Below are positions 1 to 5,806 of a stretch of DNA of 38,233 nucleotides, piece after piece. The notes under the pieces were generated by a model, which was not told the DNA's origin, did no database searches, and worked only from the letters and a program-made list of their open reading frames with translations. Origin of the DNA: an uncultured Collinsella sp. (GTDB lineage: Bacteria > Actinomycetota > Coriobacteriia > Coriobacteriales > Coriobacteriaceae); the NCBI GenBank assembly GCA_902475445.1, contig CABRZN010000009.1, positions 1 to 38,233 of the forward strand, read 5' to 3'. Every line of letters starts with the position of its first letter. The first letter of the stretch is position 1. Made by a program: the position numbers and the translations under genes.

Positions 1-774
1 ACCACCCCACGGTTCAACAGCCACAAAGTCGCCCTCGGGCTTGCTCCACACAATCAGGTACGGCATATCGGAGAACGTCAGGCGCACGCCCTTGTCCTCA
101 GTTTTCTTGGTCAGCGTAACCACGCGGCTCTCAAGCACGTCAAAGATGGTCTCCGCGAAGTCGAAGAGTTCGTGGGTAAGCGGCAGGTTCTGGCCGATCA
201 TGGGGTTCTTGCTGCGATGCTCAACATCAATCAGGCCCGTCGAGGGAACGGCAGTACACAGCTCGTCGGCCTCGCGCTGCTCAAAACGGAGCTCATAGTC
301 GTCATAGGACTCACCCTCGTCGAGCGGGCACTTAAAGCCGGGGTGACCGCCCACAAAGAACGGCATGTCCTCGGTGCCCTCATTGGTCACCTCGTAGGAC
401 ACGTTCACCTTTTCCGAATCGATCGTGTAACGAGCAACGATCTTAAACGGATACGGGTACTGCTCGAGCAACTCGGCATGGTCGGCAGAGCTTAGGCTCA
501 GCGCAACCATGTTGTCGCTCTGTTCCTCGAGCTTCCACTCCTGCTTGCGCGCAAAACCGTGGCGGGCGAGCTGTACCTCGCGGCCGCCCATGGTCATTGC
601 GTGACCGTCACGAAGGCCGCCGCAGATCGGGAAGCAAATGGGTGCCTGGCCCGACCAGACCGCCGGGTCGCCCTGCCACAGGTACTCGCGACCGTTGGCT
701 TTAATCGAAGTGAACGATCCGCCAGCCGTGCTCAGTGCCACACGAATAGAACCGTTATCAAGAACAAACTCCAT
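1..774 (-). CDS. lacX: LacX-type aldose 1-epimerase family protein, C-terminus off window
   Basis: The first 258 codons of a galactose-mutarotase-like protein; the 3' end runs past base 1. The predicted role is anomer interconversion of a sugar or sugar phosphate in the cytoplasm, as proposed for LacX of lactococcal lac operons. The sequence contains YLWQGDPAVWSGQAPICFPI near residues 28-47, ARHGFARKQEW, and GGHPGFKCPLDEGE, all typical of LacX/YeaD-like epimerases rather than classical GalM. It is a clear paralogue of the complete 293-residue protein at 21143-22024, so roughly 35 residues are missing. The ATG at 774 is preceded by AAAGGGAAGG. It lies downstream of lacA and lacB on the same strand but is separated from lacB by a 378-bp gap, so co-transcription is likely but not certain. 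Confidence 0.88.
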   Translation of the reverse strand, partial: MEFVLDNGSIRVALSTAGGSFTSIKANGREYLWQGDPAVWSGQAPICFPICGGLRDGHAMTMGGREVQLARHGFARKQEWKLEEQSDNMVALSLSSADHAELLEQYPYPFKIVARYTIDSEKVNVSYEVTNEGTEDMPFFVGGHPGFKCPLDEGESYDDYELRFEQREADELCTAVPSTGLIDVEHRSKNPMIGQNLPLTHELFDFAETIFDVLESRVVTLTKKTEDKGVRLTFSDMPYLIVWSKPEGDFVAVEPWGG

Positions 775-991
775 AGGAGCCTTCCCTTTCTTACGACAGC
801 CCACCAAGTCAATAGGGCTGATAGAAAACCGGCCCGCGCCCCCTCACAGAAACGCGAGCCGTCAATTGAAAAGCTGCAAATCGCCAAGTACAGCCAAGAG
901 CGAAGCACTCAAGCCAAGCAAGCAAACGTGTTATCGGAGCAGCTCGCCGTACCAGAACACTTCGCAACAACAGGGGCGATCTCACAGGCCA

Positions 992-1148
992 CTCAAACGT
1001 CAGCGAGCGGCGCTCAGGTGCCCCAGGTCGCCGCGAAAGAGGAGCGACGCGTACTTCATGTACGCGAGCGACGGTTTGAGCGGCGAGATGGGGTGCCTGG
1101 GCGCCGCGCAGCGTCGACCCGTTACGCGGTTTGGCAAAACCGCGTAAC
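992..1148. repeat. structured intergenic element between lacB and lacX
   Basis: The 378-bp gap 775-1152 has no convincing gene. Its right half is highly self-complementary. CTCAAACGTC (992-1001) pairs with GACGGTTTGAG (1070-1080), enclosing a tight GCGACGCGTAC / GTACGCG foldback around 1044-1066. A perfect 12-bp inverted repeat, GTTACGCGGTTT / AAACCGCGTAAC (1121-1132 and 1137-1148), lies just after the lacB stop. No T-run follows on the minus strand, so this is not a classical intrinsic terminator. It could be a dispersed palindromic element or a processing/attenuation structure. Nothing notable is seen in 775-990. Confidence 0.45.
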
Positions 1149-1152
1149 CTCC

Positions 1153-1677
1153 TTAGTCGTGGTATTCGCCGCGGTCCCACTTCTCGAGGAACTCGTCAAA
1201 GAAGTGCGGGTCAGCCTGAGCCTCGGCGTCGGCCTTATTGCAGGCATCGATCTTGGCGATCAGGGCATCGTGCTCGGGGGTCTTCTCGTAGGGCTCCTCC
1301 AGGAAGGCAAGCATGATATCGGCCATCAGGAACTCGCCGGTGATCTTGCCGCCAAAGCCCACGATGTTGGCGTTGAGCTCGCGACGGGCATACAGGGCAG
1401 AGGTCATGTCACGGACCAGGGCGCAACGGGCGCCGGGAACCTTGTTGACGGCGTTGGTGATGCCGATGCCGGTGCCGCACAGGGCCACGCCAAAGTCGGC
1501 CTTGCCGCTGGCAACAGCCTCGCCCACGGCCTTACCGTAGATGGGATAGTGCGTACGGGTGTGGCTGTAGGTGCCGCAGTCGAGCACCTTGTAGCCAGCC
1601 TGCTCCAGGCGGTCGGCCAGATAGATCTTCTCGTCCGTAACGATATGGTCGCAACCGATTGCGATGGTCTTCTTCAT
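1153..1677 (-). CDS. lacB: galactose-6-phosphate isomerase subunit LacB
   Basis: 174 residues, close to the usual ~171. With LacA it forms the heteromeric isomerase that converts D-galactose-6-phosphate to D-tagatose-6-phosphate in the tagatose-6-phosphate pathway. The protein has the RpiB/LacAB fold signature: IAIGCDHIVTD at the N-terminus, DCGTYSHTRTHYPIYGK around 33-49, CGTGIGITNAVNKVPGARCA around 67-86 with the family cysteine at C67, and LNANIVGFGGKITGE. These match LacB rather than RpiB or LacA. The ATG at 1677 is preceded by GAAAGGACG. It follows lacA by 63 bp on the same strand and is almost certainly in the same operon. Confidence 0.96.
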   Translation of the reverse strand: MKKTIAIGCDHIVTDEKIYLADRLEQAGYKVLDCGTYSHTRTHYPIYGKAVGEAVASGKADFGVALCGTGIGITNAVNKVPGARCALVRDMTSALYARRELNANIVGFGGKITGEFLMADIMLAFLEEPYEKTPEHDALIAKIDACNKADAEAQADPHFFDEFLEKWDRGEYHD

Positions 1678-1740
1678 CAGAACGTCCTTTCGTCTGAATT
1701 CACAAGTTGAGGTAGAAGTTCGAGTTCTCGTTGGCTCTCG

Positions 1741-2169
1741 TTAGGCCATCTTGTTGAGCATGTCGACACGGATCTGGTGACGGCCGCCGGCGTACTGGGC
1801 GCGCAGGAACTCGCGGGCGATCTTCTTGGCGACCTCGGTGCCCACAACGCCCGGGCCCATGGTGACCATGCGCGAGCCGTTGTGCTCGCGGGTCATGTAG
1901 GCGGAACGCTCGTCGGAAATGTTGGCGACGACCATGCCCTTAATCTTGACGGCGGCCATATAGGAGCCGACGCCGTACTTATCGAATGCGAAGCCCTGGG
2001 AATCCTTGTGCTCCAGCAGGTCCTTGGCAACGGCGGTCGAGGAATCGACAAAGTCCGCGGCAGGGGTCTCGGAATAGTCGACGACCTCGTGACCGTCGGC
2101 GATGAGCATCTCCTTGATGGACTCCTTCATCGACATACCGTCGGCATCGGAAGCGATTACAACCCTCAT
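1741..2169 (-). CDS. lacA: galactose-6-phosphate isomerase subunit LacA
   Basis: 142 residues, the usual length of LacA. It is the partner of LacB in galactose-6-phosphate isomerase. Visible family features are VVIASDADGMSMKESIKEML at the N-terminus, the conserved EHNGSRMVTMGPGVVG stretch around residues 94-109, and a C-terminal GGRHQIRVDMLNKM. It lacks the RpiB-type catalytic cysteine motif CGTGIG that LacB keeps, as expected for this subunit. The ATG at 2169 has an AAGGAGGATGT ribosome site. The gene opens the lacA-lacB-(lacX) operon; the 307-bp upstream region carries a LacR-like double box and a TGAACGGT element, so dual control is likely. Confidence 0.96.
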   Translation of the reverse strand: MRVVIASDADGMSMKESIKEMLIADGHEVVDYSETPAADFVDSSTAVAKDLLEHKDSQGFAFDKYGVGSYMAAVKIKGMVVANISDERSAYMTREHNGSRMVTMGPGVVGTEVAKKIAREFLRAQYAGGRHQIRVDMLNKMA

Positions 2170-2273
2170 GACATCCTCCTTGAGAGATACGCAGGTGCGT
2201 AGTTCCTGTTTGGAAGTGTTGAATCGCGTTCAGGTCCGGGCATCTGAATGTGCGGTTCTTCACTGTTCATGTT

Positions 2274-2293
2274 TATTTGAACACATTCGAACA
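2274..2293 (-). promoter_or_regulatory. putative LacR (DeoR-family) double box upstream of lacA
   Basis: Two adjacent decamers on the plus strand, TATTTGAACA (2274-2283) and CATTCGAACA (2284-2293), read on the minus strand as TGTTCGAATG then TGTTCAAATA. They resemble the direct-repeat TGTTTNWTTT boxes of lactococcal LacR. The same architecture recurs upstream of lacF (twice) and of the DeoR-family gene at 16443, which suggests one regulon. Binding is inferred. Confidence 0.6.
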
Positions 2294-2319
2294 GTAACTG
2301 CAACAACTATTTGTTTATC

Positions 2320-2349
2320 TTTGTTCTTTTTTGAACAAATACCGTTCAC
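2320..2349 (-). promoter_or_regulatory. paired TGAACGGT-type element upstream of lacA
   Basis: On the minus strand a perfect TGAACGGT (2341-2348) is followed exactly 21 bp later by a degenerate AGAACAAA (2320-2327). The same spacing is seen at five other positions before PTS genes. Here the second half is weak, and part of it belongs to a GTTC-T6-GAAC inverted repeat. Confidence 0.4.
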
Positions 2350-2399
2350 GGATGATTGCTGACCGTTTGAGCCGGGCGCGGACGTAGAGACCATGTGTT

Positions 2400-2441
2400 C
2401 AACAAACAATAGGGCGGCCGAGAACGTGTCTCGGCCGCCCT
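2400..2441 (-). terminator. intrinsic terminator of the membrane-protein gene
   Basis: A perfect 12-bp stem, GGGCGGCCGAGA (2412-2423) with TCTCGGCCGCCC (2429-2440). On the minus strand it is followed by a T-rich TATTGTTTGTTG, 36 bp after the stop at 2477. Confidence 0.75.
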
Positions 2442-2476
2442 TCTTACGGTTGATCTTCCAAAGATCGCTTTGCCGC

Positions 2477-3508
2477 CTACTCAGACTGCCCGCTCTTCTT
2501 GGCATGTCTGGACGGAGCGCTCAAGAAACGACCCGTCAGATAGTTCGCGGGACCGGAGATATCGATCCCCAGCAGCACGTGTCCTAGCCATAGGAACGCC
2601 ACGAGCACCAGTAGAGGAATCACACACGAGGTCACGATCATCACGATGACGCCTTCGATCAGATCGGTCACCTGATGCACGATCTCATCGGTCATCTGCT
2701 TGGCACCGCTGGTCACCGACGTAACAAGGCTCGAGGCCCCATCAGTCAACTGCTCGAGCACGTTTTTGGACTCCGTGGCCTCGGATTTTTTCTTGTTCGA
2801 TTTTGAGCTGGTCTCGGCTGACTTGTCCGTGGTGTCGGCCGCGTCCGCAGCGTCCGCAGCCTTTTGCTCAGCTTGCTCAATACTTACGCGATACGTTTCA
2901 TCGACCTTCTGCGACACCCATACACTCGAGGGTACCAACGCCATGCCGATCACGGCAACCACCAGCACGCGCGTCGCCACGCGCCGCAAGACGGCGCTCG
3001 TGCTCCAGCGCCCGTGAATGCCGAGCGACACCGCAAAGAGCACCAACGCAGACGGGATTAAGATGCCCAGGCCAACCGACCACAAAATCGTGAGCAAATA
3101 TTTCTCTAGGTATAGCACGGCAAGCACGATACCAAGGTTGCCTGAAAGCTGTGCGAGCTGCTCGGCAACCGGCGTTCCCGTATCACCAGGCAGCGCGGTA
3201 ATGCCCGCAGATAGAGCAACGCATGAAGCCGTGAGCGCCAAAACGTTGCCTTTCTTTTGGTCGATAACCTCGATGGTGGAGTCCCAAGTTTTGGTATCGG
3301 CGAAATGCGGACGAGCTACAAAGCCCGACAGCAACGCCAGCACCACGAGCACAACGATGATACCGATCTGCAGCTTTTTGTTTGCGCACACGACATCGGA
3401 CAGGCTGGGCTGCAGCTCGGTTACCGTCGTGTGCTCGGTTATCTGGACAGGACGCCCATGAACTATCTCGTGCACGCCTCTTTTTTGAATCGATCCATTG
3501 TCCGGCAT
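2477..3508 (-). CDS. hypothetical multi-pass membrane protein
   Basis: 343 residues; I do not recognise a named family. A short polar N-terminus is followed by a hydrophobic segment around residues 47-66, two more around 125-165, one around 180-200, and a last one around 287-315. Between residues about 205 and 250 lies a low-complexity charged linker rich in A, D, S and K (AADAADAADTTDKSAE, then KSNKKKSEATESK). It therefore looks like an integral membrane protein with a soluble, possibly coiled, central loop. The ATG at 3508 has a strong GAGGAGGT site. It sits alone between the lacA operon and lacF and ends in its own terminator. The first ~24 codons and upstream region are duplicated just upstream (see the relic at 3643-3738). 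Confidence 0.8.
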   Translation of the reverse strand: MPDNGSIQKRGVHEIVHGRPVQITEHTTVTELQPSLSDVVCANKKLQIGIIVVLVVLALLSGFVARPHFADTKTWDSTIEVIDQKKGNVLALTASCVALSAGITALPGDTGTPVAEQLAQLSGNLGIVLAVLYLEKYLLTILWSVGLGILIPSALVLFAVSLGIHGRWSTSAVLRRVATRVLVVAVIGMALVPSSVWVSQKVDETYRVSIEQAEQKAADAADAADTTDKSAETSSKSNKKKSEATESKNVLEQLTDGASSLVTSVTSGAKQMTDEIVHQVTDLIEGVIVMIVTSCVIPLLVLVAFLWLGHVLLGIDISGPANYLTGRFLSAPSRHAKKSGQSE

Positions 3509-3601
3509 TTGGATACCTCCTCAGTCCGGCGTTTAATGCGAAAGGAAGTATACCCACCGAGCAAACATCGAACGGGAGGATGAACGGAGCGCACCAAGAC
3601 T

Positions 3602-3642
3602 GTCCCCAATGACTAGTCGTTTAAAAACGTCCCCAATGACTA
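3602..3642. repeat. GTCCCCAATG short repeat, two copies
   Basis: GTCCCCAATGACTA occurs at 3602-3615 and again at 3629-3642, separated by GTCGTTTAAAAAC. A 26-bp portion (3613-3638) matches 18530-18555 at 23 of 26 positions, indicating a dispersed intergenic repeat in this genome. It lies between the two copies of the 140-bp duplication. Confidence 0.6.
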
Positions 3643-3738
3643 TCACGGGATGAGTTGCGGTGGAATAGGGATTTGGACGGGGCGCCCATGATCCATCGCG
3701 TGCGCGTCTCTCTTTTGCATCAATCCGTTGTCCGGCAT
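3643..3738 (-). pseudogene. truncated 5' relic of the neighbouring membrane-protein gene
   Basis: The frame begins MPDNGLMQKRDAHAMDHGRP, matching the first residues MPDNGSIQKRGVHEIVHGRP of the intact 343-residue protein, then diverges and stops after 31 codons. The start codon, GAGGAGGT ribosome site and upstream sequence are kept. It is either the relic of a second full-length paralogue or a partial tandem duplication. Whether the short peptide is made is unknown. Confidence 0.65.
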
Positions 3739-3834
3739 TTGGATACCTCCTCATTCCGGCCTGTATTGCGGATGAAAGTATACCCACCCAGCGAAAAACC
3801 GAACGGGAGGACGCACCACGGGCGGGCACAACAG

Positions 3835-3866
3835 AAAAGCCCTGCCGCGAAATGCGACAGGGCTTT
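3835..3866 (-). terminator. intrinsic terminator of lacF
   Basis: Minus-strand AAAGCCCTGTCGC / GCGGCAGGGCTTTT hairpin, 27 bp after the lacF stop, with a T-run at its 3' side. The A-rich opposite side also makes it usable in the other direction. Confidence 0.8.
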
Positions 3867-3892
3867 GGAAGGGGTCTAGGTTGCGGAAAGGG

Positions 3893-4231
3893 TTAGGCGA
3901 GCTTGGCCTCGAGCTCGGCGATGCGCTTGTAGGCATCGATGGTAAAGCGGGTCTGCTTCTCCAGAATCATGGTGGTCATGAGAGTATCCTGAGCGTGAGC
4001 CATGATGAAGGTCATCTCCATCTCGCCGCCACCGGCCTCCTGCGAAAGCAGCTTGGTCTGCGTGTCGTGAGCGCCGATGAGTGCATCGCTGGCATCCTTG
4101 TGCAGCTGCTCGGCCTTCTCAAAATCACCTTCGCGAGCAGCATCGAGCGCTGCAAGCAGATCGGTCTGGGCGTCACCGGCGTATGCGACGATCTCGAATC
4201 CAACCATCGAGATTTCTTCTTTGGTTGCCAT
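3893..4231 (-). CDS. lacF: PTS lactose/cellobiose-family EIIA component
   Basis: 112 residues; the family is normally about 105. It accepts phosphate from HPr and passes it to the EIIB domain of LacE. The PTS_IIA-lac signature is clear: GFEIVAYAGDA(Q) near the N-terminus, EGDFEKAEQLHKDASDAL in the middle, and MAHAQDTLMTTM with the phospho-accepting His at residue 79 and Asp at 82. The second His of the usual HAQDHLM motif is Thr83 here. It is the only lactose-type EIIA in the window and must presumably serve both LacE proteins. The ATG at 4231 follows AAAGGAACG. Upstream lie two LacR-like boxes and a perfect TGAACGGT pair. Confidence 0.95.
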   Translation of the reverse strand: MATKEEISMVGFEIVAYAGDAQTDLLAALDAAREGDFEKAEQLHKDASDALIGAHDTQTKLLSQEAGGGEMEMTFIMAHAQDTLMTTMILEKQTRFTIDAYKRIAELEAKLA

Positions 4232-4313
4232 GTTGCGTTCCTTTCACATATGAACCAATGGAGAGCATCGCGTCCGGGCATACGCGCTGCGCTGTGTATG
4301 CTAGAAACAATAA

Positions 4314-4333
4314 CATTCAAACAAAAAGGAACA
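4314..4333 (-). promoter_or_regulatory. putative LacR double box, proximal to lacF
   Basis: Adjacent decamers CATTCAAACA (4314-4323) and AAAAGGAACA (4324-4333), read on the minus strand as TGTTCCTTTT TGTTTGAATG. The site lies 83 bp upstream of the lacF start codon and shares the architecture of the lacA and DeoR-gene sites. Confidence 0.55.
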
Positions 4334-4356
4334 ATGCAAAACGCAATTATGCACTA

Positions 4357-4385
4357 TGAACGGTCGATTTTTGCCCGTGAACGGT
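4357..4385 (+). promoter_or_regulatory. perfect paired TGAACGGT element upstream of lacF
   Basis: TGAACGGT at 4357-4364 and again at 4378-4385, an exact direct repeat with 21 bp from start to start. It is the best-matching pair in the window and lies between the two LacR-like boxes of the lacF promoter region. Confidence 0.55.
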
Positions 4386-4394
4386 TTTTAAACC

Positions 4395-4414
4395 AATTCG
4401 AACAATATCAAACA
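4395..4414 (-). promoter_or_regulatory. putative LacR double box, distal to lacF
   Basis: Adjacent decamers AATTCGAACA (4395-4404) and ATATCAAACA (4405-4414); on the minus strand TGTTTGATAT TGTTCGAATT. It is 81 bp from the proximal box. Two such sites could allow looping. Confidence 0.6.
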
Positions 4415-4445
4415 CGTTTGGCGACAACCCAAACAGGTCCGCGCC

Positions 4446-5450
4446 CTAGCGCAAATCGCGTACCGTATCGCCCTTTACGAGCACGCCGGGAATCAGCATG
4501 TGTTCCACGCCAGGCGCAACCCCCTCGGCGCCGGCGATCTTGTCGACCGCCCACATGCCGACACGCTTGTTGTTAAAGCGCACCGTGGTCAGACGACGAT
4601 CGGGCACGATCTCGCCCAGGCTGTCGTCAACGCCCACCACGCTCACGTCCTCGGGCACGCGCTTTCCGCGCGACTCGAGCCCGCGAATGCAGCCGTAGGC
4701 CATGGCGTCGTTGGAGGCATAAATGGCAGTACAGGTCGGATCGTCCGCCAGAGCCTGACCGGCAGCATACCCGCTCTGCGCCGTCCAATCGCCACGGATG
4801 AATCGCGGCGGCTCAATACCATGCGCGCGCAAAGTCTCGCGCCAGCCCTCCTCGCGCTGCATGCCCGAAAGCGAGCGCTCGGGACACGAGATAAAGTGCA
4901 CGGTCTTGTGTCCCTGGCCTAGCAAGTACTCCACAACCTGACGCGAGCAATCAAACTGGTCGTTATCGACCGTCGAGCACAGCGGGTGCTCCAACATGGT
5001 AACGAGCACCGTCTGCATACCGGGCAGTGGCTCAAAGGTACCAAAGTCCGCCGGCATGCGATTCATGATCACAACCATGCCGTCCACCGGCAGCGCGCTC
5101 ATGCGCGACGATGCACTCTCGAGGGTATAGGGGTGTCCATCTACTTTAGTAAGGGTGATGGCGTAGCCGTGTTTGTCGGCGGCGGCGGCAAAGCCCTCCA
5201 TACGGTCGAGGTTACCGGTACCGGTAATGTTGAACATGGCGACGCCGACAGTCTTGAACTTGCCGCGACGCAGCGACCGGCCGGCAAAGTTTGGACGATA
5301 GCCAAGCTCGCGCATGGCGGCGCGCACGCGCTCCTTGGTCTCGGGGCGCACGCTGGGCGAATCGTGCACGGTGCGCGAGACCGTCTGCTCCGAGACGCCC
5401 GCGAGGCGCGCCACGTCTTTGACGGATACCGATTTTTTAACAGCGTCCAT
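4446..5450 (-). CDS. LacI-family transcriptional repressor, first galactoside module
   Basis: 334 residues from the ATG at 5450, the usual length for LacI/GalR regulators. An N-terminal helix-turn-helix (VSVKDVARLAGVSEQTVSRT, about residues 8-27) is followed by the hinge region and a periplasmic-binding-protein-like effector domain containing DGMVVIMNR, the CSTVDNDQ stretch, AIYASNDAMAYG and the VPEDVSVVGVDDS motif. A longer in-frame reading exists upstream but lacks family similarity, so the internal ATG just before the helix-turn-helix is preferred. It is divergent from lacE/lacG, and two near-identical palindromic operators lie in the 356-bp gap. It most likely represses that operon and perhaps itself; the inducer is unknown. 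Confidence 0.93.
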   Translation of the reverse strand: MDAVKKSVSVKDVARLAGVSEQTVSRTVHDSPSVRPETKERVRAAMRELGYRPNFAGRSLRRGKFKTVGVAMFNITGTGNLDRMEGFAAAADKHGYAITLTKVDGHPYTLESASSRMSALPVDGMVVIMNRMPADFGTFEPLPGMQTVLVTMLEHPLCSTVDNDQFDCSRQVVEYLLGQGHKTVHFISCPERSLSGMQREEGWRETLRAHGIEPPRFIRGDWTAQSGYAAGQALADDPTCTAIYASNDAMAYGCIRGLESRGKRVPEDVSVVGVDDSLGEIVPDRRLTTVRFNNKRVGMWAVDKIAGAEGVAPGVEHMLIPGVLVKGDTVRDLR

Positions 5451-5540
5451 AGGAGATCTTTCTATGTCAACGATGCCATTGATGACATCCTGCGCAGTCA
5501 TTTTAAACGTCTTCAAGTATATCCAACGCCTCCCCCTCAA

Positions 5541-5569
5541 TACGCTCACCACCCAAAACCTACCGTTCA
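5541..5569 (-). promoter_or_regulatory. paired TGAACGGT-type element, lacI/lacE intergenic region
   Basis: Minus-strand TGAACGGT (5562-5569) followed 21 bp later by TGAGCGTA (5541-5548). One half is perfect and one degenerate, with the same distance as the other five elements. Confidence 0.45.
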
Positions 5570-5607
5570 CCGACAATCTTGCTTCCACGAATGGCTTTTG
5601 TCGCTCA

Positions 5608-5625
5608 AATGTTAACGTTGCCATT
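5608..5625. promoter_or_regulatory. LacI-type operator 1
   Basis: AATGTTAACGTTGCCATT, an 18-bp quasi-palindrome centred on ACGT. It is 17/18 identical to the reverse complement of the operator at 5728-5745; the two centres are 120 bp apart. The adjacent LacI-family gene is the obvious candidate binder. Confidence 0.7.
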
Positions 5626-5725
5626 GTGCAAACACAGAGCCACCGGGCGGCTCAAACGTTTACGCGCAAGGAATCGACGGTCCACAGGCACAGGGGCCAC
5701 CGGTTCGCGTCTATTTTTGTGTCGC

Positions 5726-5747
5726 AAAATGGCAACGTCAACATTTT
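5726..5747. promoter_or_regulatory. LacI-type operator 2
   Basis: An AAAATG...CATTTT palindrome with the core AATGGCAACGTCAACATT. It lies about 60 bp upstream of the lacE start codon, where bound repressor would block initiation. Confidence 0.7.
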
Positions 5748-5806
5748 GGCAACCTAACGTCAAAAGCTACCATCGTTGCTAACCCACCGACTCTTAGGAG
5801 CTTTGC

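Larger units (their letters stand above)
3441..3811. repeat. diverged 140-bp direct repeat containing the gene start
   Basis: Positions 3441-3580 and 3671-3811 are direct repeats offset by 230 bp, about four-fifths identical by eye. Each copy includes the GGTATCC-ATG start context, the GAGGAGGT ribosome site, a TATACT-like -10 and a downstream CGAACGGGAGGA block. Copy A is the working start of the gene ending at 2477; copy B has only a truncated frame. Confidence 0.75.

Noticed and set aside
1121..1148. Intrinsic terminator after lacB
   Set aside because: The stem is perfect but is followed by GGG and GC-rich sequence on the minus strand, so it was recorded as a structured element instead.
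809..1180. 123-codon minus-strand Arg-rich frame
   Set aside because: It runs through the structured palindromic spacer and into lacB in another frame; composition is that of a repeat, not a protein.
559..1710. A 383-codon plus-strand frame
   Set aside because: It crosses lacX, the intergenic gap and lacB in antisense; composition is shadow-like.
4446..5624. Longer LacI-family start with 58 extra residues
   Set aside because: The extension overlaps the operator region, lacks family similarity and precedes the normal helix-turn-helix start.
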